Part shown: positions 22,101-35,800 of the stretch, one piece after another
Layout of the letters: each line of letters opens with the position of its first letter
Numbering within the stretch: the stretch's first letter is position 1
DNA from: Coriaria nepalensis
Taxonomy: Eukaryota; Streptophyta; Magnoliopsida; Cucurbitales; Coriariaceae
NCBI GenBank assembly: GCA_027186245.1
Contig: CP114499.1
Coordinates: 4,717,001-4,781,000, forward strand
Direction: 5' to 3'
DNA length: 64,000 nt
The notes under the pieces: model-generated
Seen by the model: the letters and a program-made list of their open reading frames with translations, nothing else
Databases searched by the model: none
Told to the model about the DNA's origin: nothing
Position numbers and translations under genes: made by a program

Positions 22101-25100
22101 TCACACTTCAGACAAGAGTTTTGTGCACAGCATGCAAATAATCTTTGAGGGAAAGTTATGCATTTATTTTACCTTAAAATCATGTCAATGAGTCACCTCA
22201 TCTTAATGAATCATATGAAAGCGATTCGAACGAATTCTATTTTCACTATTTAAACACGAGTTTCTTGCGCAACATGCTAATGATCTTTGGGGCACAGCTG
22301 TGCATTTGTTTCACCTTAAAATCATGTCAATTACTATCCTCAAGCCAATGAATCATATTAAGGCGATTCAGACAACTTCTATTTTCGCACTTCAAACACG
22401 AGTTTCATGCATAACATGGTAATGATATTTGGGGGATAGTTGTGCATTTATTTCACCTTAAAATAACGTTAATGAATATCTTTAAGCTAATGAATCATAT
22501 GAAGGCGATCCGAACGAATTATATTTTTCGCACTTCAAACACGGGTTTCATGCACAACACGGTAACTATCTTTGAGGGACAATTGTGCATTTGTTTCACC
22601 TTAAAATCTTGTCAACCAGTCACCTCATTCTAATGAATCATATGAAGGCGATTCGAAAGAATTGTATTTTCCCTATACAAACACGAGTTTCTTGCACAAC
22701 ATGGTAATGATCTTTAGAGGTTGTTTCACCTTAAAATCATGTTAATGAGTATCCATAAGCCAATGAATCATATGAAGGCGATTTGGATGAATTCTATTTT
22801 CCGTACTTCAAACACGAGTTTCGTGCACAACATGCTAGTGACCTTTAGAGAACAGTTGTGCATTTGTTTTACCTTAAAATCATGTCAATTAGTATCCTTA
22901 AGCCAAGGAATCATAGAAGGTAATTCAGACCAATTCTATTTTCGCACTTTAAACGCGAGTTTCTTGCACAACATGGTAATGATCTTTGGGGGACAGTTGT
23001 GCATTTGTTTCACCATAAAATCATGTCAATGAGTATCCTTAAGCCAATGAATCATATGACTACGATTTAGATAAATTCTATTTTTCACACTTCAAACACA
23101 AGTTTCATGCACAACATGCTAGTGATCTTTGGGGGATAGTTGTGCATTTGTTTCACCTTATAATCATGTCACTTAGTATCCTCAAGCGAATGAATCATAT
23201 GAAGGTGATTCGAACGAATTCCATTTTTGCTCTTCAAACACGAATCTCTTGCACAACATTGTATTGATATTTGGGGGATGTGTGTGCATTTGTTTCACCT
23301 CAAAATCATGTCAATAAGTATCCGCAAGCAAATGAATCACACTAAGGCGATTTAGACAAATTCTATTTTCGCACTTCAAACGTGAGTTTCGTTCACAAAA
23401 TTCTGATGATTTGTGGGGGATATGTGTGCATTTCCTGCTTAAAATCATGTCAATGAGTATTCTCAAGCTAATAAATCATATGAAGGCGATTCGAATGAAT
23501 TATATATTCGCCTTCAAACACGAATTTCTTGCACAATATGGTAATGATCTTTGGGGGATATGTGTGCATTTGTTTCACCTCAAAATCATGTCAATAATTA
23601 TCCTCAAGCCAACGAATCATATTAAGGCAATTCAGATAAACTCTATTTTCGCACTTCAAACTCAAGTTTCATTCACAACATTTTGATGATCTGTGGGGGA
23701 TATGTGTGCATTTTCTTCACCTTAAAATCATGTCAATAAGTATCCTCAAGCCAATGAATCATATGAAGTCGATTCGAATGAATGCTATTTTTGCTTTTCA
23801 AGCACGAGTTTCTTGCACAACATGGTAATGATCTTTAGGGGACAATTATGCATTTGTTTTACCTTAAAATCATGTCAATGAGTATCCTCAAGTCAATGAA
23901 TCATATAAAGGCAATTCGAATGAATTCTATTTTCGCACTTCAAACACGAGTTTCATGCACAACATGCTAACGCTCTTTGAGGGACAGTTGTGCATTTGTT
24001 TCATCTTAAAATCATGTCAATGAGTCACCTCATCCTATTAAATCATATGAAGGTGATTTGAACGAATTGTTTTTTCGCTATTCGAACAGGAGTTTCTTAC
24101 ACAACATGCTAATAATGTTTAAGGGACAGTTGTGCATTTGTTTCACCTAAAAATCATGTCAATGAATATCTTTAAGCCAACTAATTATATGAAGGCGATT
24201 CAGACGCATTATATTTTTCGCATTTCAAACATGAGTTTCGTGCACAACATGCTAGTGATTTTTGGGGGACAGTTGTGCATTTGTTTAACCTTAAAATCAT
24301 GTCAATAAGTATCCTCAAGCAAATGAATCATATTAAGGCGATTATGATATATTCTATTTTCGCACTTTAAACATGAGTTTCGTGCACAACATGCTAATGA
24401 CCTTTGGGGGACAGTTGTGCATTTTTTTCACCTTAAAATCATGTCAATAAATATCCTTAGGCAAATGAATCATATTAAGTTGAGTAGGATGAATTCTATT
24501 TTCGCACTTAAAACACGAGTTTCAAGCACAACATGGTAATGATATTTGGGGGACCGTTGTCAATTTGTTTCACTTTAAAATCATGTCAATGAGTATCTTC
24601 AAACTAATGAATCATATGAAGGCGATTAAGATGAATTCTTTTTTTCGCACTTCAAACATGTGAAGGCGATTCGAACGAATTCTAACGATCTTTGGGGGAT
24701 ATGTGTGCATTTGCTTCACCCTAAAATCATGTCAATAAGTATCCTGAAACCAATGAATCATATGAAGGCAATTCAAACGAATTCTATTATCACTCTTCAA
24801 ACACGAGTTTCTTGCACCACATGGTAATGATCTTTGGGGGACAATTGTGCATTTGTTTCACCTTCAAATCATGTCAATGAGTCACCTCATCCCAATGACT
24901 CATATGAAGGTGATTCGAACGAACTATATCTTCGCTATTCAAACGTGACGTTCTTGCACAACATGGTAATCATCTTTGGGGGACAGTTGTGCATTTGTTT
25001 GACCGTAAAATCATGTCAATGAGTATCCTTAAGCCAATGAATCATATGAAGGCAATTCGAACGAATTCTATTTTCGCACTTCAAACACGAGTTTCGTGCA

Positions 25101-28100
25101 CAACATGCTAAAGATCTTTGGGGGACAATTGTGCATTTGTTTTACCTTAAAATCATGTCAATGAGTCACCTCATCCCAATGAATCATATGAAGGCGATTC
25201 CATCGAATTGTATGTTCGCTATTCAAACTTGAGGTTCTTGCACAACATTCTATTATTCTTTGGGGGACAGTTGTGCATTTGTTTCACCTCAAAATCATGT
25301 CAATAAGTATCCTCAAGCCAATGAATCATATTAAGGCGATTCAGACAAATTCTATTTTCGCACTGCAAATGCGAGTTTCGTTCACAACATTTTGACAATC
25401 TTTCGGGGATATGTGTGCATTTGCTTCGCCTTAAAATCATGTCATTATGTATCCTGAAGCAAATGAATCATATGAAGGTGATTCAAATGAATTCTCTTTT
25501 CGCTCTTCAAACAGGAGTTTCTTGCACAACATGGTACTGATCTTTTGGGGACAATTATGAATTTTTTTTACCTTAAAATCATGTTAATGAGTATCCTCAA
25601 GCCAATGAATCATATGAAGGCAATTCGAACGAATTCTATTTTCGCGCTTCAAACACGAGTTTCTTGCATAACATGCAAATGATCTCTAGGGAACAGTTGT
25701 GCATTTGGTCCACCTTAAAATCATGTCAATTAGTATCCTAAAGCCAATGAATCATATGAAGGCATTTCATCCGAATTCTACTTTTGCATTTGAAACGCAA
25801 GTTTCGTTCACGAAATTCTAATGATCTCTGGGGGATATGTGTGCATTTGCTTCAACTTAAAATCATGTCAATGAGTATCCTCAAGGTAATGAATCATATA
25901 AGGGCGATTCGGACGAATTCTATTTTTGCATTTCAAACACGAGTTTTGTTCACAATATTCTGACAATCTTTGTGGGTTATGTGTGCATTTGATTCACCTT
26001 AAAATCATGTCAACGAGTATTTTCAAGCCAATGAATCATATAAAGGCAATTCGAACGAATTCTATTTTCACTCTTCAAACACGAGTTTCTTTCACAATAT
26101 GGTAATGATCTTTGGGGGGACAATTGTGCATTTGTTGCACCTTAAAATCATATCAATGAGTATCTTTAAGCCAATGAATCATATAAAGGCAATTCGAACG
26201 AATTATATTTGTTGCATTTCAAACACGAGTTTCGTGCACAACATGCTAGTGATCTTTGGGGGAAAGTTGTGAATTTGTTTCACCTTAAAATCATGTCAAT
26301 TAGTATCCTCAAGCCAATGAATCATATGAAGGTGATTCGAACGAATTCTGTTTTCTCACATTAAACACGAGTTTTGTGCACAACATATTAATAATCTTTG
26401 GGGGATACATTTGCTTCACCATAAAATCATGTCAATAAGTATCCTCAAGCTAAGGAATCATATGAAGGCGATTCATACGAATTTCATTTTTCCACTTCAA
26501 ACGCAAGTTTCGTTCACAACATTCTAATGATCTTTGGGGGATATGCGTGCATTTTCTTCACTTTAAAATCATGTCAATGAGTATCCTCAAGCTAATGAAT
26601 CATATGAAGGAGATTCGAACGAATTCTATTTTCACTCTTCAAAAACGAGTTTCTTGCACAATATCGTAATGATCTTTCGAGGACAATTGTGCATTTGGTT
26701 TACCTTAAGATCATGTCAATGAGTATCCTTAAGCCAATAAATCATATGAAGGTGATTCGGAAGAGTTCTATTTTTAGCACTTCAAACACGAGTTATAGGC
26801 ACAACATGCTAATGATTTTGGGGGATAGTTGTGCATTTGTTTCACCTTAAAATCATATCAATGAGTATCCTCAAGCCAATGAATCATATGAAGGCGATTC
26901 AAACAAATTCTATTTTTCGTACTTCAAACAAGAGTTTCATGCACAACATGCTAATGATCTTTGAGGGACAGTTATGCATTTATTTCACCTTAAAATCATG
27001 CAAATTAGTATTCTTAAGCTAATGAATCATATGAAGGCGATGCGAATGAATTCTATTTTTGCACTTTAAACACGTGTTTCATGCATAACATATTAATGAT
27101 CTTTAGGGGATATGGGTACATTTTTTTCACCTCAAAATCATATCAACAAGCATCTTAAAGCCAATGAATCAAATTAAGGCGATTAAGACAAATTCTATTT
27201 TCGCACTTCAAATGTGAGTTTCATTCACAACATTCTGATGATTTGTGGGGGATATATGTGCATTTGCTTCACCTTGAGATCATGTCAATGAGTATCCTCA
27301 AGCCAATGAATCATATGAAGGCGATCCGAACGAATTCTATTTTCACTCTTCGAACATGAGTTTCTTGCACAACATGGTAATGATATTTGAGGGATAGTTG
27401 TGCATTTGTTTGACCTTAAAATCATATGTCAGTGAGTATCCTCAAGCCAATGAATCGTATGAATGTGATTCGTACAAATTCTATTTTTCGCACTTCAAAC
27501 ACAAGTTTCATGCACAACATGCTAGTGATCTTTGGGGGATAGTTGTGCATTTGTTTCACCTTATAATCATGTCACTTAGACAAATTCTATTTTTTGTACT
27601 TCAAATATGAGTTTCCTGCACAATATGGTAATGATCTTTGAGGTACAGTTGTGCATTTGTTACACCTTAAAATCATGTCAATGAGTATCTTTAAGCTAAT
27701 TAATCAAATGAAAGCGATTCAGACGAATTCTATTTTTCGCATTTCAAACACGAGTTTCGTGCACAACATGTTAGTGATCTCTAGGGGACAGTTGTGCATT
27801 TATTTGAACTTAAAATCATGTCAATTAGTATCCTCAATCCAATGAATCATATGAAGGGGATTAGAACGAATTCTATTTTTGCTCTTTAAACTCGGGTTTT
27901 GTGCACAACATGCTAGTGATCTTTAAGGGATTGTTGTGCATTTGTTTCACCTTAAAATAATATCAGTTAGTATCCTTAAGCCAATGAATCATATGAAGGT
28001 GATTCAAATGAATTCTATTTTCTCACGTTAAACACGAGTTTCGTGCACAACAATTAATGATCTTTTGGGGATATGTGTGCATTTGTTCACCATAAAATCA

Positions 28101-28539
28101 TGTCAATAAGTATTCTCAAGCCAAGGAATCATATGAAGGCGATTCAAACGAATTCTATTTTCGCACTCTAAACACGTGTTTCATGCATAACATATTAATG
28201 ATCTTTGGGGGATATGTGGGCATTTGTTTCACCCTAAAATCATGTCAATAAGTATCCTCAAGCTAATGAATCATAATAAGCTGATTCAGGTGAATTCTAT
28301 TTTCGCACTTCAAACGCGTGTTTTGTTCACAACATTCCGATGATCTTTGGGGGATATATGCGCATTTGATTCACCTTATAATCGTGTCAATGAGTTTTTA
28401 CAAGCCAATGAATAATATGAAGGAAATTTGAATGAATTCTATTTTCGCTCTTCAAACATGAATTTCTTGTACAACTGGTAATGATCTTTGGGGGATAGTT
28501 GTGCATTTGTTTCATCTTAAAATCATGTCAATGAGTATC
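19140..28539 (+). repeat. ~142-bp satellite array, left segment
   Basis: About 66 head-to-tail monomers, all in one orientation. Landmarks in each unit are GATCTTTGGGGGACAGTTG, CACCTTAAAATCATGTCAAT, gagtatcctcaagccaatga, atcatatgaaggcgattc, and GAATTCTATTTTCGCACTTC (an EcoRI site). Spacing of 'aatgatctttggggg' at 19163, 19304 and 19446 gives 141-142 bp. Monomers differ by substitutions and small indels. Subtypes are seen: gacagttgtgc versus gatatgtgtgc after the G-run, and gagtcacctcatcc versus gagtatcctcaagcc. ORFs of 60-107 codons here are by-products. A pericentromeric or heterochromatic location is inferred. Confidence 0.95.
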
Positions 28540-29060
28540 TGATACGAAACCACGCCTCAAGATGATGAACTCGTGAATCAAGGATCCAAGATCATTCTAC
28601 TCAGATTCGAATTGAATGTAGAAGACACCATAATCTAGGATGGGCTAACAAATTAATAAGTCGAGATGAACGCCACAGATAAATCTGATAAGTTCGAAAA
28701 AGTTCTAAAAGGACTAAAGAGAATTTTTCGCAAATATTTTATTACTCATCTCCTCTACAAAAGAAATCAGCCATCTTTATATAGAAGAAATTCCAGTAGA
28801 GAAAACATAACCTTAAGCAATGTGGGATTCTTAGGAAACTAAAAAGACAACTAAAATAAAGCCCAATATGACTAAACAGACAATTAAATAGAGCCCTACT
28901 ACCCCAATCTGATCAAAACAACCTAAAAACAAAACAAGTACTCTATCCCACATAATTTAGATACATTAAACTCAAATAAATACTTTAAAAGTAGTTAGAA
29001 GGCTTTATGCATCATTTGGGCTTATTATGATGATATTGGCCCAAATTAGTCCAAAACTCT

Positions 29061-29489
29061 TCAATAAGCTTTTTCCTTCATTATGGGCTTCTCCAAGGCT
29101 TGAACTACTGAATACCATCTTTGAGAATCACATTCACCACCTTCAATGGGCCTCCATAAATGGGCGTGAGCCCATGTTATTTGAATCAGCTCATTAAGCA
29201 CTTCTTTGAATTTCTTCGCACGAGCTCTTGTAATGGGACCAATGGGAACTTGAATTGGGTCTGAATATGCATCAATCCATGTGCTAGCCTTGTCCTCATC
29301 ATTCCCCTCTTCTTTTACAGAATTTGTCCTCAAATTGTCACCTATATCAAAAGGACTTAAATCAGCAATATGAAAAGTAGCACTTACAACATAATCATTG
29401 TCATTGATCCTTTCAAGAATTTGAAAAGGATCATCCCCTCTTGGAAGCAACTTGGAACGCCTTTGCTCCGGAAATCGTTCCTTCCTCAT
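29061..29489 (-). pseudogene. Ty3/gypsy polyprotein C-terminal tail
   Basis: It continues the integrase fragment past the TAG: MRKERFPEQRRSKLLPRGDD, then LERINDND, VSATFHIADLSPFDIGDNLR, and PIQVPIGPITRARAKKF. This tail is typical of plant gypsy polyproteins after the integrase domain. The stop codon coincides with the start of the 3' LTR. Confidence 0.8.
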
Positions 29490-29501
29490 GTGCAGCCAAA
29501 C

Positions 29502-29885
29502 CTAATCTTCGGGTTCAAAAATCATCTTATGACGCCCTTTGTTAGCTTGTGTTGCAGGTTGCTCAGTTCTTCGCTCTATGTTGAACTTTGCCTTCTCATG
29601 TATCTGCTTAACAAAATCAGCCTTCCTCTTTCCATCTAAGTTAACATGCTCAGAAACAGGTAATGGAGATAAATCCAATAGAGTTAGAGGATTAAATCCG
29701 TAAACAATCTCAAATCGTGAATACTTAGAAGCAGAATGAATAGAACGATTATAAGCAAACTCAACATGCGGTAAACAATCTTCACAAGTTTTAATATTCT
29801 TTTTAATTATAGCTCTCAACAAAGCAGATAAAGTTCTATTTAGAACCTCAGTTTGACCATCAGTTTGTGGATGATAAGTTGTAGA
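29502..29885 (-). pseudogene. Ty3/gypsy integrase fragment
   Basis: This is the C-terminal half of a gypsy integrase, from the [14 protein letters not shown] region with its catalytic-core surroundings to the start of the GPY/F-type region. It is truncated at the satellite junction on its 5' side and ended by a TAG that replaces the expected Trp codon in ...FEPED-x-VWLH. Non-functional. Confidence 0.85.
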
Positions 29886-29894
29886 AAATAATAA

Positions 29895-32800
29895 TTTGCT
29901 TCACCTTAAAATCATGTCAATGAGTATCCTCAAGTCCATAAATCATATGAAGGCGATTCAGACGAATTCTATTTTTTGCACTTAAAACACGAGTTTCGTC
30001 CACAACATGCTAATGATCTTTGGGGGACAGTTGTGCATTTGTTTCACCACAAAATAATGTCAATAAGTATCCTCAAGCCTATGAATCATATGAAGGTGAT
30101 TCAGACGAATTCTATTTTCGCAGTTCAAACGCGAGTTTCGTTCACAACATTTTGACGATTTTGGGGGTTATGTGTGCAAATTGATTCACCTTAAAATCTT
30201 GTCAATGAGTATTCTCAAGCCAATGAATCATATGAAGGCAATAATAATGAATTCTATTTTTGCTCTTCAAACATGAGTTTCTTGCACAACATGGTACTGA
30301 TTTTTGGGGGACAGTTGTGCATTTGTTTCACCTTAAAATTTGATCAATGAGTATCCTCAAGCTAATGAATCATATGAAGGCGATTAGGATGAATTCTATT
30401 TCCGCTCTTCAAATACGAGTTTCGTGCACAACATGCTAATGATATTTGGAGGATAGTTGTGCATTTGTTTCACCATAAAATCTTGTCAATTAGTATCCTC
30501 AAGCCAATAAATTATATGAAGGCGAATCGAACGAATTATATTTTAGTAATTCAAACGCGAGTTTCATTCACCTTATTCTGACGATCTTTGGGTGATTTTC
30601 GTGCATTTGCTTCACCTTAAAATCATGTCAATAAGTATCCTCAAGCCAATGAATCATATGAAGGCGATGCGAACGAATTCTATTTATGATCTTCAAACAC
30701 TAGTTTCTTGGACAACATACTATAGATCTTTGAAGGACAGTTGTGCATTTGTTTCACCTTAAAATCATGTCAATGAGTCACCTCATCCGAATGAATCATA
30801 TGAAGGCGATTCGAATGAATTGTATTTTTGCTATTCAAACACGGGTTTCTTGCACAACATGCTAATAATATTTTGGGGATAGTTGTGCATTTGTTTCACC
30901 TCAATATCATGTCAATAAGTATCCTCAAGCAAACGAATCATATTAAGGCGATTCGGACGAATTCTATTTTTGCATTTCCAAAGAGAGGTCCATTCACAAC
31001 ATTCGGACGATCTTTGGGGGTTATGTGTGCACTTGATTCACCTTAATATCATGTCGATGAGTATTCTCAAGCCAATGAATCATATGAAAGCAATTCGAAT
31101 GAATTCTATTTTCGCTCTTCAAACACGAGTTTCTTGCTCAACATGGTAATGATCTTTGGGGGACAGTTGTGCTTTTGTTTCACCTTAAAATCATATCAAA
31201 TGAATATCCTTAAGGCAATGAATCAAATGAAGGCGATTCGGATGAATTCTATTTTTGGTAATTTAAACACGAGTTTTGTCCACAACATGCGAATGATTTA
31301 TGGGAGACAATTCTGCATTTGTTTCACCTTAGAATCATGTCAATGAGTCACCTGATCCCAATGAATAATATGAAGGCGATCCAAATGAATTCTACTTTCG
31401 CACTTGAAATACGAGTTTTGTGCACAACATGCTAATGATCTTTGGGCGACAACTGTGCATTTGTTTCACCTTAAAATCATGTCAATAAGTATCCTCAAGC
31501 CAACGAATCTTTGAAAGGCGATTCGGAAGAATTCTATTTTCGCACTTCAAACCCGAGTTGTGTGCACATCATGGTAATAATCCTTGGGGGACAATTATAC
31601 ATTTGTTTCCCCTTAAAATAATGTCAATGAGTATCCTTAGGCCAATGAATCATATGAAGGCAATTCGAATGAATTCTATTTTTCGCACTTCAAACATGCG
31701 TTTTGTGCACAACATGCTAATGATCTTTGGGGGACAGTTGTGCATTTGTTTCACTTTAGAATCATGTCAATAAGTATCCTCAAGCTAATGAATCATATGA
31801 TGGCGATTTGGACTAATGCCTTTTTCGCACTTCAAACGCGAGTTTCGTTCACAACATTTTGATGATCTTTGGGGTTATGTGTGCATTTGATTCACCTTAA
31901 GATTATGTCAATGAGTATTCTCAAGCCAATGAATCAAATGAAGGCAATTCTAACAAATTTTATTTTCGCTCTTCAAACACGAGTTTCTTGCACAACATGG
32001 AAATGATCTTTGGGGGACAATTGTGAATTTGTTTCACCTTAAAATCATATCAACGAGTATCCCTAAGCCAATGAATCATATGAAGGTGATTCAGACAAAT
32101 TCTATTTTTCACACTTCAAACATGAGTTTCATCCACAACATGCTAATGAACTTGGAGGGACAGTTGTGCATTAGTTTCACCTTAAAATCATGTCAATTAG
32201 TATCCTCAAGCAATTGAATCATATGAAAACGATTTGAACAAATTCCATTTTCTCACTTTAAAAATGTGTTTGTGCACAACATATAAATTATCTTTGGGGG
32301 ATATGTGTGCATTTGTTTCACCTTAAAATCATGTCGATAAGTATCCTACATAGAATCAATAATATTTAGGCAATTCAGACGAATTCTATTTTTTCGCACT
32401 TCAAACACAAGTTTCGTTCTTAACATGCTAATAATCTTTGAGGGACAGTTGTGCATTTGTTTTGCCTTAAAATCATGTCAATGAGTATCCTCAAGCCAAT
32501 GAATCATATGAAGGCGATTCAGACGAATTCTATTTTCGCATTTCAAAAGCGAGTTTCGTTCACAACATTCTGACTATCTTTGAAGGTTATGTGTGCATTT
32601 GATTCACCTTGAAATCATTTCAATGAGTATTCTCAAGCCAATGAATCATATGAAGGCAATTCAAAGAAATTCTATTTTTGCTCTTCAAACACGAGTTTCT
32701 TGCAAAACATGGTAATGATATTTGGGGGACAGTTGTGCTTTTCTTTCACCTTTAAATTATATCAAATGAATATCCTTAAGCCAATGAATCATATGAAGGC

Positions 32801-35800
32801 GATTCGGATGAATTCTATTTTTCGTAGTTCAAACACGAGTTTCATCCACAACATGCTAATGATTTATGGGAGACAGTTGTGCATTTGTTTTACCTTAAAA
32901 TCATGTATATTAGTATCCTCAAGCCAATGAATCATATGAAGGGGATTCGAATGAATTCTATTTTCGCACTTTAAACACGTGCTTCATGCACAACATATTA
33001 ATGATCTTTAAGGGATATGAGTACATTTGATTTACCTTAAAATCATGTTTATAAGTATCCCCATGCCAATGTCTCATTTGAAAGCGATACAGACGAATTC
33101 TATTTTAGTACATCAAAACCGAGGTTTGTTCACAACATTTTGACGATCTTTGGGGGTTATGTGTACATTTGATTCACCTTAAAATCATGTCAATAAGTAT
33201 CCTCAGGCCAATGAAATATATGAAGGCGATTTGAGAAAATTCTATTTTCTATCTTCAAACACGAATTTCGTGCACAACATGCTAGTGATCTTTGAGAGAC
33301 AGTTGTGCATTTCTTTCACCTTAAAATCATGTCAATGAACGTCACCTCATCCCAATGAATCATATGAAGGCGATTCAAACGAAATGTATTTTCGCTATTC
33401 AAACATGAGTTTCTTGCACAATATGCTAATGATCTTTCGGGGACAGTTGTGCATTTGTTTCACCTTAAAATCATGTCAATTAGTATCCTCAAGCTAATTA
33501 ATCATACGAAGGCGATCCAAACGAATTCAATTTTTGCAGCTCAAAACCGAAGTTCGTTCACAACATTCTGACGATCTTTAGGGGTTATTTGTGCATTTGA
33601 TTCACGTTAAAATCTGGTCAATGAGTATTCTCAAGCCAATGAATCATTTGAAGGTAATTCAAACGAATTCTATTTTCGCTCTTCAAACTCGAGTTTCTTG
33701 CACAACATGGTAATGATCTTTGGGGGACAGTTGTGCTTTTGTTTCACCTTAAAATCATATCAATGAGTATCCTTAAGACAATGAATCATATGAAGGCGAT
33801 TCAGATGAATTCTACTTTTCGCACTTCAAACACGAGTTTCATCCACAACTTGCTAATTATCATTGGGACAGTTGTGCATTTGTTTTACTTTAAAATCATG
33901 TATATTAGTATCCTTAGGCCAATAAATCATATGAAGGGCATTCAAACAAATTTTATTTTTGCATTGTAAACACGTGCTTCATGGACAACATATTAAAGAT
34001 ATTTGAGAGATATGAATGCATTTGTTTCACCTTAAAATCATGTCAATAAGTATCCTCAAGCCAATGAATCATATGAAGGCGAAACAGACGAATTATGTCT
34101 TCCCACTTCAAGAGCAAGGTGCGTTCACAGCATTCTGATGATCTTTTGGGGTTATGTGTGTATTTGATTCACCTTAAAATCATGTCAATATGTATTCTCA
34201 AGCCAATGAATCATATGAATGCAATTCGACTGAATTTTTCGCACTTCAAACATGAGTTTCGTGCACAACATGCTAGTGATCTTTGGGGGACAGTTGTGCA
34301 TTTGTTTCACCTTAAAATCACGTTAATTAGTATCCTTAAGCCAATGAATCATATGAAGGCGATTCGAAAAAATTTTATTTTCGTTCTTCAAACACGAGTT
34401 TCGTGCACAACATGGTAATGATCTTTAGAGGACAGTTGTGCTTTTGTTTCACCTTAGAATCATATCAATGAATATCCTTAAGCCAATGAATCATATGAAG
34501 GCTATTCGGATGAATTCTATTTTTCTTACTTCAAACACAAGTTTCATCCACAACATACTAATGTTCTATGGGGGATAGTTGTGCATTTGTTTTACTTTAA
34601 AATCATGTATATTAGTATCTTCAAGCCAGTGAATCATATGAAGGCGATACGAACGAATTCACTTTTCGCACTTCAAATACGAGTTTCCTCCACAACATGC
34701 TAATGATATTTGGGGGATAGTTCTGCATTTGTTTCACCTTAAAATCATGTCAATGAGTATCCTCAAGCCAATAGATCATATGAAGGTGATTAAGAGGAAT
34801 TCTATTTTTCCACTTCAAAACCAAGGTTCGTTCACAACATTCTGACGATCTTTGGGTGTTATGTGTGCATTTGATTCACCTTAAAATCATGTCAATGAGT
34901 ATTCTCATGCCAATGAATCATATGAAGGCGATTAGAACAAATTCATTTTCTCTCTTCAAACGCGAGTTTCTTTCTCAACATGGTAATGATCTTTCGGGGA
35001 CAGTTGTGCTTTTGTTTCACCTTAAAATCATATCAATAAGTATACTTGTGCCAATGAATCATATGAAGGGGATTCAAATGAATTCTACTTTTCGCACTTT
35101 AAACACGAGTTTCGTCGACAATATGCTAACGATATTTGAGAGACAAGTATGCATTTGTTTCACCTTAAAATCATGTCAATAAGTATCCTAAGGCCAATAA
35201 ATCATATTAAGGCGATTCAGACGAATTCTATTTTCTCCTTTTAAACACGAATTTCGTGCTCAACATGGTAATGATATTTGGATCACAATTGTGCATTTGT
35301 TTGACCTTAAAATCATGTCAATTAGTATCCTAAAGCCAGTGAATCATATGAAGGCGATTCAAATGAATTCTATTTTCGCACTTCAAACACGAGTTTCGTC
35401 CCTAACATTCTAATGATCTTTGGGGGACAGTTATGCATTTATTTCACCTTAAAATCCTGTCAATAAGTATCCTCAAGCCAATAAATCACATTAAGGCGAT
35501 TCGGACGAATTCTATTTTCGCACTTCATACATGAGTTTCGTGCACAACATGCTAGTGATCTTTGGGGGACAGTTCTGCATTTGTTTCACCTTAAAATCAT
35601 GTCAATGAGTATCCTCAAGCCAATGAATTATATGAAGGCGATTCAAACGAATTCTATTTTCGCACTTCAAAACCAAACTTCGTTAACAACATTTTGACGA
35701 TTTGTGGGTTATGTGTAAATTTGATTCACCTTAAAATCATGTCCATGAGTATTCCCAAGCCAATGAATCATATGAAGGAAATTCAGACGAATTCTAGTTT

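Larger units (their letters stand above)
28540..29890 (-). mobile_element. 5'-truncated Ty3/gypsy fragment inside the satellite
   Basis: On the minus strand it carries the end of pol and a 3' LTR. The right end reads from an integrase-core segment ([10 protein letters not shown], ~29850-29880) through [19 protein letters not shown] to [17 protein letters not shown] (29502), then an in-frame TAG, then VWLHMRKERFPEQRRSK and an ADLSPFD segment to a stop at 29061. A short in-frame loss sits before VSATFHIADLSPF. The LTR occupies about 28540-29063 (minus: TGAAGAG...CGTATCA), with a TATATAAAG box near 28775. Everything upstream (gag, protease, RT, RNase H, 5' LTR) is missing, and satellite resumes directly at ~29891-29895. 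Confidence 0.88.

Noticed and set aside
29370..29639. 89-codon + strand ORF in the satellite insert
   Set aside because: It is the antisense of the gypsy integrase/tail coding on the minus strand.
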